DNA from: Stenogyne calaminthoides
Lineage: Eukaryota; Streptophyta; Magnoliopsida; Lamiales; Lamiaceae
Length of the DNA: 64,000 nt
Direction of reading: 5' to 3'
NCBI GenBank assembly: GCA_037126765.1
Contig: JBBCBC010000002.1
Location: 44,024,889-44,088,888, forward strand
The notes beneath the pieces were generated by a model that was given only the letters and a program-made list of their open reading frames with translations, was not told where the DNA came from and searched no databases. The stretch's first letter is position 1. Each line of letters opens with the position of its first letter. Shown here one piece after another: positions 44,174 through 55,800 of this stretch. The translations under genes and the position numbers were made by a program.

Positions 44174-44618
44174 TTAATAGTTCTTTTGGAGGATATTATG
44201 AACTTAATTAGACTCCCGCGACAATACCGTTCAAGAATTTGCCTTGATTTAATATATATAATGCATGATCAGTGTAGCTTTTTTTCAGATAATTAATTTC
44301 TCCCTAGCTTTATTTAATATACATATATATAATTTATTAATACTTTAAGTTAATATATTAGCAATCATATAAGTTTAAACTGTGTAGCTAGCATTTATAC
44401 GGAGAGGCATCGTATTTTTATAATGGGAAAATTTCGATTTAATACAGAATAAAATAAAATCCAACATATTTATCATGTCATATAAGTTGATGAAAAAAGA
44501 GAATTAAGCATATTAAATGCTAAAAAGTAAAAACTAAAAATAAATTATATGAGACATCAGAAGCGAATAGCGCTAGCTAGTCTTTGACTAAAATTATGTG
44601 TGTATATAATATATATAC

Positions 44619-45536
44619 CTATGTTTTAAAAACCGGAACCGGAAGTTGAGCCGGACGACCCCAAAAAAAGGTTGGACCGGGGTCGGACCGGTCGGACCAG
44701 ATTGAGCTGGATTGAGCCGGTATGACGTCATAATAAATATTATATATATATAATATGCATAATTTTTAAAAAAATTCAAAATATAGAGTATGATAAGTGA
44801 ATATAAAGTATCTAAACTCACTTCAAACTTCAAAGTTCAAACTTAAATTTCTAAACATAATAGAAATGTCCATTAACATAAATAGTTTCAACTTTCAAAT
44901 TTCAATTTCCAAACATAATAGAAATGTCATCAACAATACAAAAGTCACAAGTATTAATTTTTATTTTTATTTTTTTATATTTAATTACTTGATATTTAAA
45001 ATTTCAGAGATCAATACTAAAATAGTATTGAGATGATATTATAATTATTTTTATTTTTTGACAGAGGAGATGATATTATAATTACACTTGAATTCATTAA
45101 ATTTAATTTTTTAGAAACCTTCTAAAATAACATTTTAAAATTTGGAGCACCCTTAAATTCTTTTTAAGAAAAATACATATATATTAATTATATTTTATAA
45201 ATAAAAAATAAAAAGGAAAGCCCAAAAAAGTTGAAAATGGGTCAATCAAAAAAAAACATAAAAATAAAATTTGGTTAAAAACCTAATCTTCTCTCTCTTC
45301 CTTCATATTCAGTCACTGACTCACTCCTCATTCTCCGTTTCTTCTTCAATCGGCCGTCGCCCGCCAAGCCATCCACCACCTGACAACCTCTCACGCCACC
45401 CGCTCGCTCCGCCCACCACCACCACCCACACCGCCAGACCGCCACCCTCCTCAAACCGCCGCCCACCACACCATCTCCTGTAGATGCCGAGCGACGCAGC
45501 CTCACCCGCGTCTTCTTCCCGCCATGAAAGGTCTCC

Positions 45537-45577
<41 letters not shown>

Positions 45578-45735
45578 TTGAAACCGGTGGTTCTCCGTTC
45601 ACGGTTCCCGATTTTGAACGGTTTTTCCGGTTTTGAGGTGGGCGGTCCAATAGCGGTTCTATACATCTCTATTGGGCCGCTTTAGGACGGTTCATCGGTC
45701 CGACCGGCCGGTCGGACCCGATTTTTAAAACATAG
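44619..45735. mobile_element. hAT-like element with 8-bp duplication and CCGG-rich ends, 1117 bp
   Basis: Inverted ends CTATGTTTTAAAAACCGG and (from the right) CTATGTTTTAAAAATCGG are flanked by an 8-bp duplication ATATATAC (44611-44618 and 45736-45743). Subterminal GGACCGG/CCGGTCGG motifs are dense at both ends. The interior has an AT-rich left part and a GC-rich right part (45340-45540) made of Pro/His/Arg-coding CCACC-type triplets, which looks like captured gene leader sequence. A run of 36 T follows (45541-45576). No transposase is encoded. Confidence 0.8.
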
Positions 45736-46174
45736 ATATATACACATAGAATGATAAAATTATGAAAAGCAATCTAAGGAATTCCGAATCAGTCCAAATG
45801 ACTTCGTATTAATAACACTAAAATCCATTACAAATTTATAAAATTTCACACAATGGAGACTGAAAATTTCAATAACCAATTAGGGGGCGGCTGCCCCCCT
45901 TCCTAGTACCCACATGATATCAACACAAAAGACAAACATTCGTGCCCCAAAACATGCGTTAACATTTAACGCGTTTCCATTCCAATTCTCACAATATTTT
46001 AATTCACTTGATGACAAACTTCGACCTTCATTCAAACATTACAGCAAATTTCCACCACGGTCGTTGCAAGAAGACCTCCTCCTATATATTACACATATAA
46101 TCAGCACACACACACACACACACAAATTTCTCCAAATTCTAAAAAAAACTTTTACTGCGTGTTATTCACACACA
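45736..46174. other. DnaJ20-like gene promoter and leader
   Basis: It runs from the hAT-like element to the DnaJ ATG, with a TATA box at 46082-46090 and a (CA)8 run in the leader (46112-46127). An open frame upstream continues into the coding region but lacks protein-like composition. Confidence 0.5.
46082..46090 (+). promoter_or_regulatory. TATA box of the DnaJ20-like gene
   Basis: CTATATATT lies 93 bp upstream of the ATG at 46175, with a pyrimidine-rich leader between. The position argues that the upstream open frame from 45914 is promoter, not protein. Confidence 0.65.
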
Positions 46175-46651
46175 ATGGAGGTGTCCATGCACATGAATAA
46201 AAGTTTCTCACATGACATTAATGTCCACAACAAACATAAGTCGTTCTCCAAGAATCCAAAATCTATTTCATGTAAATTATCGATGCAAAGTGATGTGAAA
46301 AAATCCAACTTTTACCAACTCCTTTCTCTCTCTTCACAAAAAGTAGGTTTTGATGAGATAAAAAAAGCTTACAAATCGTTGGCTCTTCAATACCACCCGG
46401 ATGTGTGCAACAATACTCCTCTAACCAAGGAGGAATCCACGAAGCGATTCATCGAGGTGAGGGAGGCGTACGAGGTACTTTCCAACCCGAATTCAAGACG
46501 GATTTATGATATGGGCTTGGAGGATCCCTTTGGGACCCGGCCTGGATCCGGATTTGTGGATGGTGATTTTCCGAGAGAGGTGTGGGAGAGGCAACTTACT
46601 GGGTTGAGAAAGAGGTGTAGTCAAAGAATGAAGAAAAAGAGTCATGAATAG
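46175..46651 (+). CDS. DnaJ20-like chloroplast J-domain protein
   Basis: A small J-domain co-chaperone of 158 residues, encoded without introns. The J domain spans about residues 44-112 (NFYQLLSLSSQKVGFDEIKK, AYKSLALQYHPDVC with the HPD tripeptide at 73-75, REAYEVLSNPNSRRIYD). The tail EVWERQLTGLRKRCSQRM is typical of the plant DnaJ 20 group. The first 35 residues are Ser/Lys-rich with few acids, fitting a plastid transit peptide. Arabidopsis DnaJ20 delivers inactive deoxyxylulose phosphate synthase to Hsp70; a like role is possible but not shown. I chose the ATG at 46175 over the upstream in-frame ATG at 45914 because a TATA box lies between them. Confidence 0.9.
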   Translation: MEVSMHMNKSFSHDINVHNKHKSFSKNPKSISCKLSMQSDVKKSNFYQLLSLSSQKVGFDEIKKAYKSLALQYHPDVCNNTPLTKEESTKRFIEVREAYEVLSNPNSRRIYDMGLEDPFGTRPGSGFVDGDFPREVWERQLTGLRKRCSQRMKKKSHE

Positions 46652-47992
46652 TTAATTTCATGCGTATATGATTTATTTATTTTTATTTTTGTTTCATGTA
46701 TATGATTTATTCATTTTTATATTTATTTCATTAATATATGTTTATAGTGTGATATTAATAATTATTAACGTGCACTGATGAAGTAAAATAGTGAAATTGT
46801 CCGTAGAACAATTTAATTAGTGATCATCATTATTAGTGATCGATGAAAATTTTGATAGTGAATGATCGATTAATTATTTAACATCATATTTTGTGGGATA
46901 TGGTGTTCAAATTTTTACCAAATATAATTTGTACCCCATCTTATACGAGTTTTTATCATATATATTTATTATAATACAATTCATAAAAAGAAATTCTAAA
47001 ACTGAAAAAGGTATAATATTGCGTTACTTTTGTAATTTAATACAATTGTTTATCATATAGTTTATAATTGTCATCAATTTCAAACATTAAAAACTCTAAT
47101 CCCAATATTTCTCAAAAAAGAAAAATTGAATATGGAATTTAATACAATTGATATATTTTGTATAAAATTATTATTAATTTCTAAAATTTTAAGCTCAATT
47201 TTTGTTGCTTCTATTTTATTCTATAAATCAAACATCTTAATTCATAATAATTAAAATGATAACAAAAGGAGGAATAATACTTGAATTAATTTGTAAAAAA
47301 ATAAATCAACAATGTAATTTAAGGAAGAAGAAATACTAATTATATAACATGATAGATGGGCCGGCTATGTACAAGACACTTGGATGGGTGGGCTGAGAGT
47401 TGAGGTTTTTAAAATATGCAGTTAATTGAGTTACTCCAATATGAGTAATACCAATAACAATTTATATAATAAAATGCTAATACTAAAAATTTTAAAAAAA
47501 GTTCTGGGGGCACGTGCCCCCTCAAGGGGATGTGTAGATCCGTCTCTGATAAGAGCCATGTTTTTGTGGAAAAAAAATGCATCTTAAAGGTTAATCAATC
47601 AGATATGATCTTTTATTTCCTGTTTTGAGCTAATCCGATATAAGAACTTCAAGGTGAATCCACTAATGTTTATAAATACACCCTAAATTAAAGTCGACTA
47701 GCTGTTTGGCATATGAGTATACTCGCGGGGTAAAAACGTAAATGAACATAGTTATAAATCACATTCCACTCGCTAACTTCCAAATTAACATTCTTTGTTC
47801 TAATCAATTTTGGAGTATTAATATAATTTTCGACTCCAAAATTAGGGTCCAAATGGCTTGAAAGACATACCTTAGCAAAATTTAAATAAATAAATAAAAA
47901 ATATATGAAAAACGAACTCGTACGCCACGTTAAGTAAAAAAATTAAAATCATCCCCAATAAACTATTAAAATCTACTAGTAAAATAATTTAT

Positions 47993-47996
<4 letters not shown>

Positions 47997-48048
<52 letters not shown>
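47997..48048. repeat. (TA)n microsatellite
   Basis: About 25 TA units. It is the longest TA run in the window and likely polymorphic. Confidence 0.95.
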
Positions 48049-48051
<3 letters not shown>

Positions 48052-48070
48052 CACCCCTAAGTTGTAACAA

Positions 48071-48298
48071 ATGCTAGCCGGGTCAGAGAAAATATACAGA
48101 GAGAAAATGTGCTTTAATTTGCCATACACACTGAAGAAGGGTAAATTGATAATAGTTAGGAGATGGGATGAAGAAGAGAAAGAAGAGATAGGTTTACTTG
48201 TGAAGGAGGTTGAGAAATGGAACAAAATTAATACAGAATCAAAGGCTACAAAAAATGATATTGGTGATCATCCAACCTCAAACAACAAGTATTTCTGA
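48071..48298 (+). CDS. Orphan short open frame, 75 residues
   Basis: It encodes MLAGSEKIYREKMCFNLPYT followed by a Lys/Glu-rich sequence with LKKGKLIIVRRWDEEEKEEI. Composition is protein-like (charged, amphipathic) and the frame is open to a TGA. I do not recognise a family. It could be an exon of an unrecognised gene, a fragment or chance. A TA microsatellite sits immediately upstream, where a promoter would be. Confidence 0.25.
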   Translation: MLAGSEKIYREKMCFNLPYTLKKGKLIIVRRWDEEEKEEIGLLVKEVEKWNKINTESKATKNDIGDHPTSNNKYF

Positions 48299-48743
48299 TA
48301 TAATTTAATTTCTCTGCCTTGATGATGTATTTTAATTTTGATTATGTATTATAATTAGTTGTTTTGAATTCACATGTAATTTGATACGGTTGAAATTATG
48401 TTTTGTGGGGCGAAATGATGGACACAATTTGAGCTATATATGTACACGATAAATGTGTTTTATTTTCTTTTTAAAAGGCAAGTTTTATAACGTCAAATTG
48501 TGTCCATAAAGGTGCGTGTGCTCAAGTCATTAATCATAAAGGGAAAAACGATTATTAAAAATGAAAAATACAATGCTCCAACATACGTATGAATGAAGGA
48601 GATTAATTGCATATATTTATATATATAATAGGAACATGATTACAAAAGAATTAATGAATGATAGAATTAATTAAAAAAACTGATGAAATAGCCATGAATC
48701 TTGTTTCCCTCCTAAGACTTCATTAATTAATTTCTGGAATTTC

Positions 48744-50186
48744 TTATCGAATGAGGGAATGCTTCAACAAATTGTTCAGCGGTCGGCTTCTGGCATTGTA
48801 TATTACGTTTTTCACTCTAGCTGTCATCTGTTACATTGGTTTCCCAAAAATGTCAAAAAATGATGATTATTACTATAAATCAATTCTTTAATTAATAAAA
48901 AATAAATAATCTTGCTAATTAAGTAGAAACCTTTCCAAGACTTTGTCTAGCATAAGGGACAGCAATCTGATGTGCCATGGAAGTTGATGGTTGCGATTTT
49001 CGGCTCGTCTGATCATCTCTCGAAGTTAATTTCCCTCTATTATTTTCTAAAGAATTTTCATTCATAGGAAGTACTTTTGATTGCTGCAAATATTTCAGAA
49101 TTGGTGTTTTTTAGTTCATGCATGATATACATATAGATAATTGATCGAATTTAATTTGGAAATCTTGAATTTGATTTTGTTTTATATATATGTGATGTTA
49201 AAATGTGTGTGATTAATTTAATATAACTAATCTTCACGAATGATACATATATGAGAAGAAATTTATAAGAAATTGGATTTGTGCTTACGAGTAAGCTTTT
49301 GCTTCTTGTTGTAATGATGCCATTGCCCATTCAATGCAATGGAAGGTAGGCTTGATTCCTAAATGAGACCAAGTTTAATTAATTATATGGTAATGGAGTA
49401 CTAATAAGTAGTTAAAAATAAATAAATTATATATGCAGATAAATACCAGAAATAAGACTGTTGCACAATGCTTCAACACTTCCAGGTTCATTCTAACATC
49501 CTCCAAGCTCCTAAATTAAGAAATACAAATTATCGGCGTTTTCTATTTCAAATTGAAGTAATTCATTTTGTGTTTCTTAATTACTTGATTCATATGAAAA
49601 ATCTTGAATACCTTTGCTTCTGTTGTCCTAGACCAAAATAAGATGCCAGCGTTGCCATCTTCAAAAATAAAAAATAAAACCATGAAATAAACATCAAAAT
49701 TATATATATAAAGGCAAAGTCCTATATATTTAATTATGTAAACCAATTTGCATTCCGTCTGTATTTTAATTGTTTGATTAAAAAATATTAATTCATGATC
49801 AGTATTAGTTGTTTGGTTGAAAAGTATGAGTTGTGATAGTATACCTTCATATTTCCCGCTCTTTGGAGGTTAAAAGCCCCAAAGAGTCAATGATCCGACC
49901 TATTAATATCAGCAAAGGCTTCTTTGATTCTCACACAATCAAACCTCTGAATGTTGTGGCCCCCCATATTCTCCCTTGTAATTCCCTCAGCCCGGCCCGT
50001 TCTCGTGCTCACAGCCGACAAGTCACCGGGCCAGATCAAAGTGCAGTAGCTCTCCAGCTCCACTAGCTTTCGGGGGCACACGATAATCGACCCGAATTCA
50101 AGTACCCAGAATCTCGACCCGACTTTGTTGGGGACCGTTGTTTCTAAATTGAACAAGACCATTTGTGGGGCATTTGGAGAACACAT
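48744..50186 (-). pseudogene. NEN-like DEDDh exonuclease gene, decayed
   Basis: Relatives (NEN1-4) are nuclear and cytosolic exonucleases that degrade the nucleus during sieve element formation. Recognisable pieces, in coding order: 50186-49845 (MVLFNLETTVPNKVGSRFWV, LEFGSIIVCPRKLVELESYC, GHNIQRFDCVRIKEAFADI), 49658-49612 (MATLASYFGLGQQ), 49510-49447 (SLEDVRMNLEVLKHCATVLF), 49358-49289 (ESSLPSIALNGQWHHY), and probable 3' exons 49083-48931 and 48825-48744. The first exon lacks the segment between GIT and GHNI and has frame changes around RIWGGHN and IDSLGLL. The first catalytic Asp of the D-x-E motif reads Asn (FNLET). Splice phase also fails between 49289 and 49083. Together these suggest a pseudogene, though an altered functional form is not excluded. 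Confidence 0.7.
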
Positions 50187-50597
50187 TGTTTGGGATAGGG
50201 TTTTGTATAATTTTAATTTGTTTGGAGGGAATTGTGGGGGGTTTTAAATGTGGAGGATTTAATTTGATGAAAAATATTAATGTTGGTTGATTGTCTTGTA
50301 ATTAAAGTTAGATTTAATTGAAAATTTTGGAGGAAGTTGTCCTTAGCTTCTTCATGAGGGGAGGAGCCTAGCTAAGTTCAAAAGGTGTTCCAATTGTGAA
50401 GGAAAGTGAATAGTAGGACATTCACAAGGGTTCTCTTTTGCGCTATTATTCTATGCATAAACTTCCAATTAAAAATATATATAATATAAATCCTAATTCG
50501 GGGAATCTCAAGTCAAATAATATCCTACACATCCTCAATTCTGAAGGCATATATATAATCGTATTTATTTTTACCAATTATGTGAATGGTAAATGTC

Positions 50598-50937
50598 GGG
50601 GAAAATGTTTTTCTACGACAATAATTTGGGGGTTATGTTTTAAGGACAATAATTCCATGAGCTTGGAAATATAGGATAATATGCTTTAAAATATGTAAAT
50701 ACAGGACAATATGTTTTAAAATCTGTAAATATAGGATAATTGAGCCCGAATAAGCTCAAATCGGGATGAAATATCATGTGAGATTTGGGCTCAATTGACC
50801 TACATTTACATATTTTTAAAATATATTGTCATATACTTACAAGTTTTTAAATATATTGTCATAAATTTCTAAGCCCGTAAAATTATTATACTTAAAACAC
50901 AACCCCTAGGTTATTTTCCTTAAAAACATTATTCCCA
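50598..50937. mobile_element. Mutator-like MITE with 9-bp target duplication
   Basis: Long imperfect inverted arms (GGGGAAAATGTTTTT on the left, TGGGAATAATGTTTTT read from the right) are flanked by a perfect 9-bp repeat GTAAATGTC (50589-50597 and 50938-50946). The arms extend through most of the 340 bp, meeting near GAGCCCGAATAAGCTCAAAT. Confidence 0.8.
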
Positions 50938-52360
50938 GTAAATGTCATATTGTAGTCTTCAAAAAAAAAAATCATATTGTAATATGCAATTACTACACCA
51001 AAAATTTAACTAATATCTAATAATCAAGATTAGTATCCAACAAGGGTATTTTTTATAAATCGGTGTGTCGTCAGATCGACCGTCATCAGTCGAAATTGTC
51101 TAAAATTAATGCTGTCGTCGTTTCTATCGTCTTGACCTATTACCTGTTGAACTAATATATTCATTTTAAATTATTTTTTAAACTGTATTTTGTTATTTAC
51201 TATTTCACCATTTTCTTAATTAAATCTGGATCCGACCCAAATCCAACCTGCCTGAGTTCGCTATTTGAACCGCCCTCTCATTCTGATCCCATCCGCTCTC
51301 ACTCTTCGGCATGTGCACCGTGTTCGTCTTCGTTTGCCTTTTCTTTCCTTGTTTTCGGCCCGATGAGGTGCACAAACTCATTTCAGTCCCAGGAACCATT
51401 GCCCATTATCATTTTCCAGTTTCAATTTTTCATTCCCGTCCATTTGTTGTTAATCCTTTGAGATTTTTGCAATTTTCCAGTCGATTTTCGGCGTCTCATC
51501 CCTAGCCCATTTTCTTGCTTATCTATGTGTGTTTGTTGCTTGAATCATGTCTATCACATTTCCCTAGCATCTCCAGTCTATTTCAATGGTTTCCTCTTGG
51601 ATTACAGCCCTTAAAAAGGATTTGGCATATATCCCTGTTCCATATTAGTCGCCACACTTTCCGTCTCAATTTTAAAAGTTTGCTTTTGAATTTTGAAAGC
51701 TTACTTTATTTTTGTCTTTAATTCCCAGATGAATTAATTTGTAATCCTTTTATGTGGTTTTGTATGAAGCTCTGTTTTTAAAGGTTTGTTTGTTGTTTTA
51801 TATGGATTAGTTTAACAATGATATAAGATTTGATTGTCTCTATTACTTTTGATTTGGAGGCAAACAAGATTTATAGAGTTAAATTTCATGATTCTGGTGA
51901 TGTTATTTAGTTTAAATAATAATTCAGAATTGTTGGATGCAGTGAGGTATGAAGATGATTGATTACTGAACCTAGAGGACGCTGCATCTGAAGTTTGAAC
52001 CTGTCGTGGAAGACGACAATAGTTTATTTTTTTTTAAAGAAAAGCGAGTAATTTTGATCGTTCTTGATTTAGGATTTTATTGTTACCGATTTTCCTTTAT
52101 GAGAGAAGAGAGAAATGGCGGTTACGTGCATTTAAGGCTTGTTTGCAAACTAGATTTCAACAGTTAGAATCACTTATTTTTAAAGTTGATAAGACTCAAT
52201 TTTTTTAAAAATAAGTATTTTTAAAGTGCAAGTAGAATTTGAAAACACCATCTTAATCATGTATACATAGTTGTATGTACTTGTCTGTGCGTATGAATTC
52301 AATGTAAACTATAGTATATTGAACTATGAGTGAGTTAGATTTTTAGGCCACATAAATTAT

Positions 52361-52484
52361 GAATAAATTCATGTGGAATTGGCCGAATTAGATTTTAAAA
52401 ATTATATTAACAAGTATTGATTTATGAATAAATTCATGTGGAATTGGCCGAATTAGATTTTAAAAATTATATTAACAAGTATTG
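52361..52484. repeat. Perfect tandem duplication, 65-bp spacing
   Basis: The segment starting GAATAAATTCATGTGGAATT is repeated exactly at 52361 and 52426, with about 60 bp identical. A recent local duplication in non-coding DNA. Confidence 0.9.
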
Positions 52485-52832
52485 GTACTTATTTGGTGCA
52501 ATTCATTAACAAAATGGGATTTAGGGAAGAACGCAACTATAAAATGAACGCATGTAGTAATTCTGTAGGCGTTAATAGCCTTAATTTTTTTTTTCTTTTT
52601 TGCTCAAAAAGCAGATTCAACATTGCCAAATAATCTCCATCATTTTATTCGTTGTATTATTCAAATTATTGTATACTTGTTACTGTTACAACAAGGCAAT
52701 AAACACATTGAACAATCCAAGGTTCTGTCAAAACCAAAAGATTTATTCAAAGTAATTTTTCACAAATAAAATTACAACAGAAATTAGGACTCTGGAACAA
52801 ATATCTCAGACTGTAAATGAGCAGCCTGCAGT

Positions 52833-55800
52833 CTATACAGGAACGGCGGGCTTGAGAGCAACGAGTGCTCTCTTGATTCTTTCTACAGCTGCCTGCAATG
52901 TGGTTAATGACTCTGCGTACGAGATACGAATGCAAGTATCTTCTCCGAAAGCATCCCCTGGAACAAGGGCAACCTATGCAACAATAATAATCAATATCAG
53001 GAAAATCACACTCACTACTGTGAACAATAATGTTCTATAAGGCATTTGGCTGGCTGCTGGGAGAGGCTTTAACGGAGTTTTTCGGTCTTTTAAGATGAGT
53101 TGAAAATGTAAGAACTCTGTCCTACTTTTGCATATCATTTCAATACTTTCAACTAGAAAAAACAAGCAATAAAAGTAAGGCAGAAACTTCTACATGCCAG
53201 TTGCACCGTGCAACTTTGAAGTTTGATTCATTCACAAAAAAATATTGAAATATGTGATGAGAAGTATTGGTTCATATGAAGAAACATATTAGTTCATACA
53301 AAAGAAAAATATTAGTTTGTAGGTTGAACAGTATTAGTACTTTTTCAATATACAACTAATATTTTTCATCATACGAACTGATACTTTTTATTTTATGAGC
53401 TAATACTTTTTGACCATTTTTTTCTATGATTCTCAAAAAAATATAAAAGACAGTCAGGTTAAAAAAATTTAGTCAAAATTTGGTCAAAACCGGTCAAAGC
53501 GTTACTTAAAAGGAATGGTATTCTCACTTGAGCCTTGTCAAGCAAGTATCGGCACAGGGCCTCTGAGCCATCAATTTCACCAAACCCTTCAATCGTTGAG
53601 CCATAGTAATTACTGAAATCAAGGAAAAGATAGAAAGCTCCCTGCAAGTGGATGCCAACAAGTTCGTGTTTCAAGCTTTTGAGTGGATATATCCAAAAAT
53701 GTAGTAATAGTTTTCTCTTCTCTATGAGATAGGTAATAAGTTAAGATATAGTTACCTGGGGCTCCGAAATTTTGACACCCTCCAATTGCCTAAAGCTTTC
53801 GATCAAAAAATCTCTCCTCTCGCGAAATGCTTTAACCATATTTGCGACTGCTTCCCCACCAGCATAACCCATTCCTAAAGCAGCAACAGCAGCTTTCTGA
53901 GATATACTGCTAGCACCTGAAGTCAACTGTACAAATAAAATACCCGAGTTTCACTTATTTAAGCCCAAAATATGCCATTCGACGTGTTTCTGATCAATTT
54001 TTCAGAATACTTCAATTCTTTTTCACAGTTCATGACAAATACTTCATTGATACAGCAAATTTCCAGCATGATCATGTAACAGAAAAAATGCATCTTTAAC
54101 TGCAAATGATATTTTTTGTATTTTATCCATTTATAGAGTTGCCTAATAAGTGAGATGTAAAGATATAATTATGTTCGTTTACCCAAAACTTGAATTTAAT
54201 AATAGAATAGGAGCTGTAAATTATGTTGAGTACATATATACCTGACTTTGGATCTTCCCACAGGCAGCAACAAAGTGCTTTGGTCCAGCAATATACCCGA
54301 GTCTCCAACCAGTCATGGCAAAGGCCTATGTGGATGACATCATAATTAAGTCAGAGAATTATAATGGATCATTTTTTTAAAACAAATCATGGACATTTAC
54401 CTTTGAAAAGCCATTTACGGTCAACGTTCTATCCCACATGCCCGGCAAAGATGCAAAGCTTGTGTGAGTTGCTGGGGAATAAATGATATGTTCATAAATT
54501 TCATCAGATAGCACCTGGAATTTTTAGAAAAAAATGAAAAAAAAAATTAAAGCTGGAAAATTAAGCAAAATTAGTCATCCTAAATGCAGGAAAATTGCTG
54601 ATTTATAGGCAAAATGGAAAACATACAAGAAGCCTAGGATGCCTCGAGACAATCTCAGCAATCTGTTCGAGCAATTCGCGAGGGTAAACAGATCCTGTGG
54701 GGTTGGACGGAGAGCAGAGAATCAACAGCCTCGATTTCTCAGTCAGTTTGGACTCGAGAAGCTTTGGATTTAATAAAAAAAATTCAGATATGTGTGTAGG
54801 AAGAATCACGGGATTAGCATCAGCCAACCTTGCCATTTCTGGGTAGCTCACCCAAAATGGAGCTGGTATAATCACCTGCACAAGTGATGCTTGTTTATGA
54901 GATGACCGTTCAAATTATAATTATTTAATACTTTAAACGAAGTTGGGTCTATATAGCCTGGCTATATGACTATATGAGACACATCTCGAAGAACAAAGAT
55001 CAAATAAACTAAATATCATGTTATCATCTTTAGCATGCAGTTTGAGCCTTCATATATTTTTTGCTGAAGCATATAAATTACAGGACAGAGCATTACGCAA
55101 TGAGAAGTATAATGCCTCTAATTTTATTCTTTTTAGCTAAAGTTGGTTTCTAATATAAGAAAAGATGATTAATGTAACAACCAATCTAAGTCCCCAGAGA
55201 TGAATGCATCCAGATTACTTAATCAGACGTGTATCAATATCCTGGTTCATATTCTACCAAATAACCAGTAAATAGGAAAAAATGCTATCGAGTGCAGAAA
55301 GCTAAATATATACCTCGTCTCCAGGGGAACACACAGCCATAACTGCCTGAAGTATACTTTGCTTTGCTCCATTACTCACCACAATCTGGTCAGGCGTGTA
55401 GGATATTCCGTTCTCCTCTGTTGTTAAAATACATTATGATTATGTGCTTAAAGTACTAGAAGAAATCAAACATGTATCGCAAAAATACCTTGTAGCTTGT
55501 GACAAATAGCTGTACGGAGTTCCATGGTGCCTGCATTAGGAGTATACCGAGTATGCCCTTCCCTGATTGCATTGATCCCAGCCTAAATTGGTAAAAAGGA
55601 GCAAACTATTCATCAGAAAAAATAACAATTGTAGGACTAATTTCATAAAATTTCAAGAACGAAAGAGATTCGGTATTTTGGAGCAATCATGTATCAATCA
55701 CCTCAGCAATTACTGCTGGAGTGTCGAAATCAGGCTCTCCGGCTGCTAATCGAATAACGGGCACACCAGCCTGTGCAAGTGCACTTGCTTGATCGGTGAT

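Larger units (their letters stand above)
37894..44180 (-). mobile_element. Degenerate L1-type LINE retrotransposon
   Basis: It reads on the minus strand with ORF1 (RNA-binding, from 44173), then an apurinic endonuclease, reverse transcriptase and a C-terminal zinc-binding reverse-transcriptase-associated domain. It ends in an A-run (T11 at 37894-37904 on the plus strand) that marks its 3' end. Several stops and frameshifts break both ORFs. The 5' end is set at the first ORF1 codon because no target duplication could be matched; the true 5' UTR may extend to about 44300. Confidence 0.9.
46652..48743. other. Intergenic AT-rich DNA
   Basis: It contains the DnaJ20-like 3' flank and partial dispersed repeats. 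About 46930-46960 has CCATCTTATACGAGTTTTTA, the end of a GAGAC-type MITE. About 47500-47555 has GGGGATGTGTAGATCCGTCTC, the end of a hAT-like repeat. A TA microsatellite and one short orphan frame (48071-48298) follow. No confident gene. Confidence 0.55.
50187..52832. other. Intergenic DNA with a MULE-type MITE and a GC-richer transcript-like stretch
   Basis: The first part is the promoter side of the NEN-like locus, and the MITE at 50598-50937 follows. From about 51190 to 52020 the base composition changes to pyrimidine-rich (many TTTCC and CCATC motifs) with potential splice signals. That resembles the leader and first intron of a plant gene, but no coding exon of a known protein was found. 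A perfect tandem duplication lies at 52361-52484. Confidence 0.5.

Noticed and set aside
37894..44180. Host genes suggested by long frames such as 42804-43487 (+) and 38955-40115 (-)
   Set aside because: The minus-strand frames are LINE ORF1/ORF2, and the plus-strand ones are their antisense shadows.
45321..45650. Frame with a Lys run, GC-rich
   Set aside because: It is produced by the T36 tract and CCACC repeats inside a transposon; no conserved protein features.
45914..46174. N-terminal extension of the DnaJ20-like frame
   Set aside because: It contains the TATA box and a CA-repeat leader, and lacks protein-like composition; translation most likely starts at 46175.
51311..51721. Two short frames (64 and 68 residues)
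   Set aside because: Low-complexity, Phe/Ser-rich composition typical of pyrimidine-rich leaders; no conserved motif.
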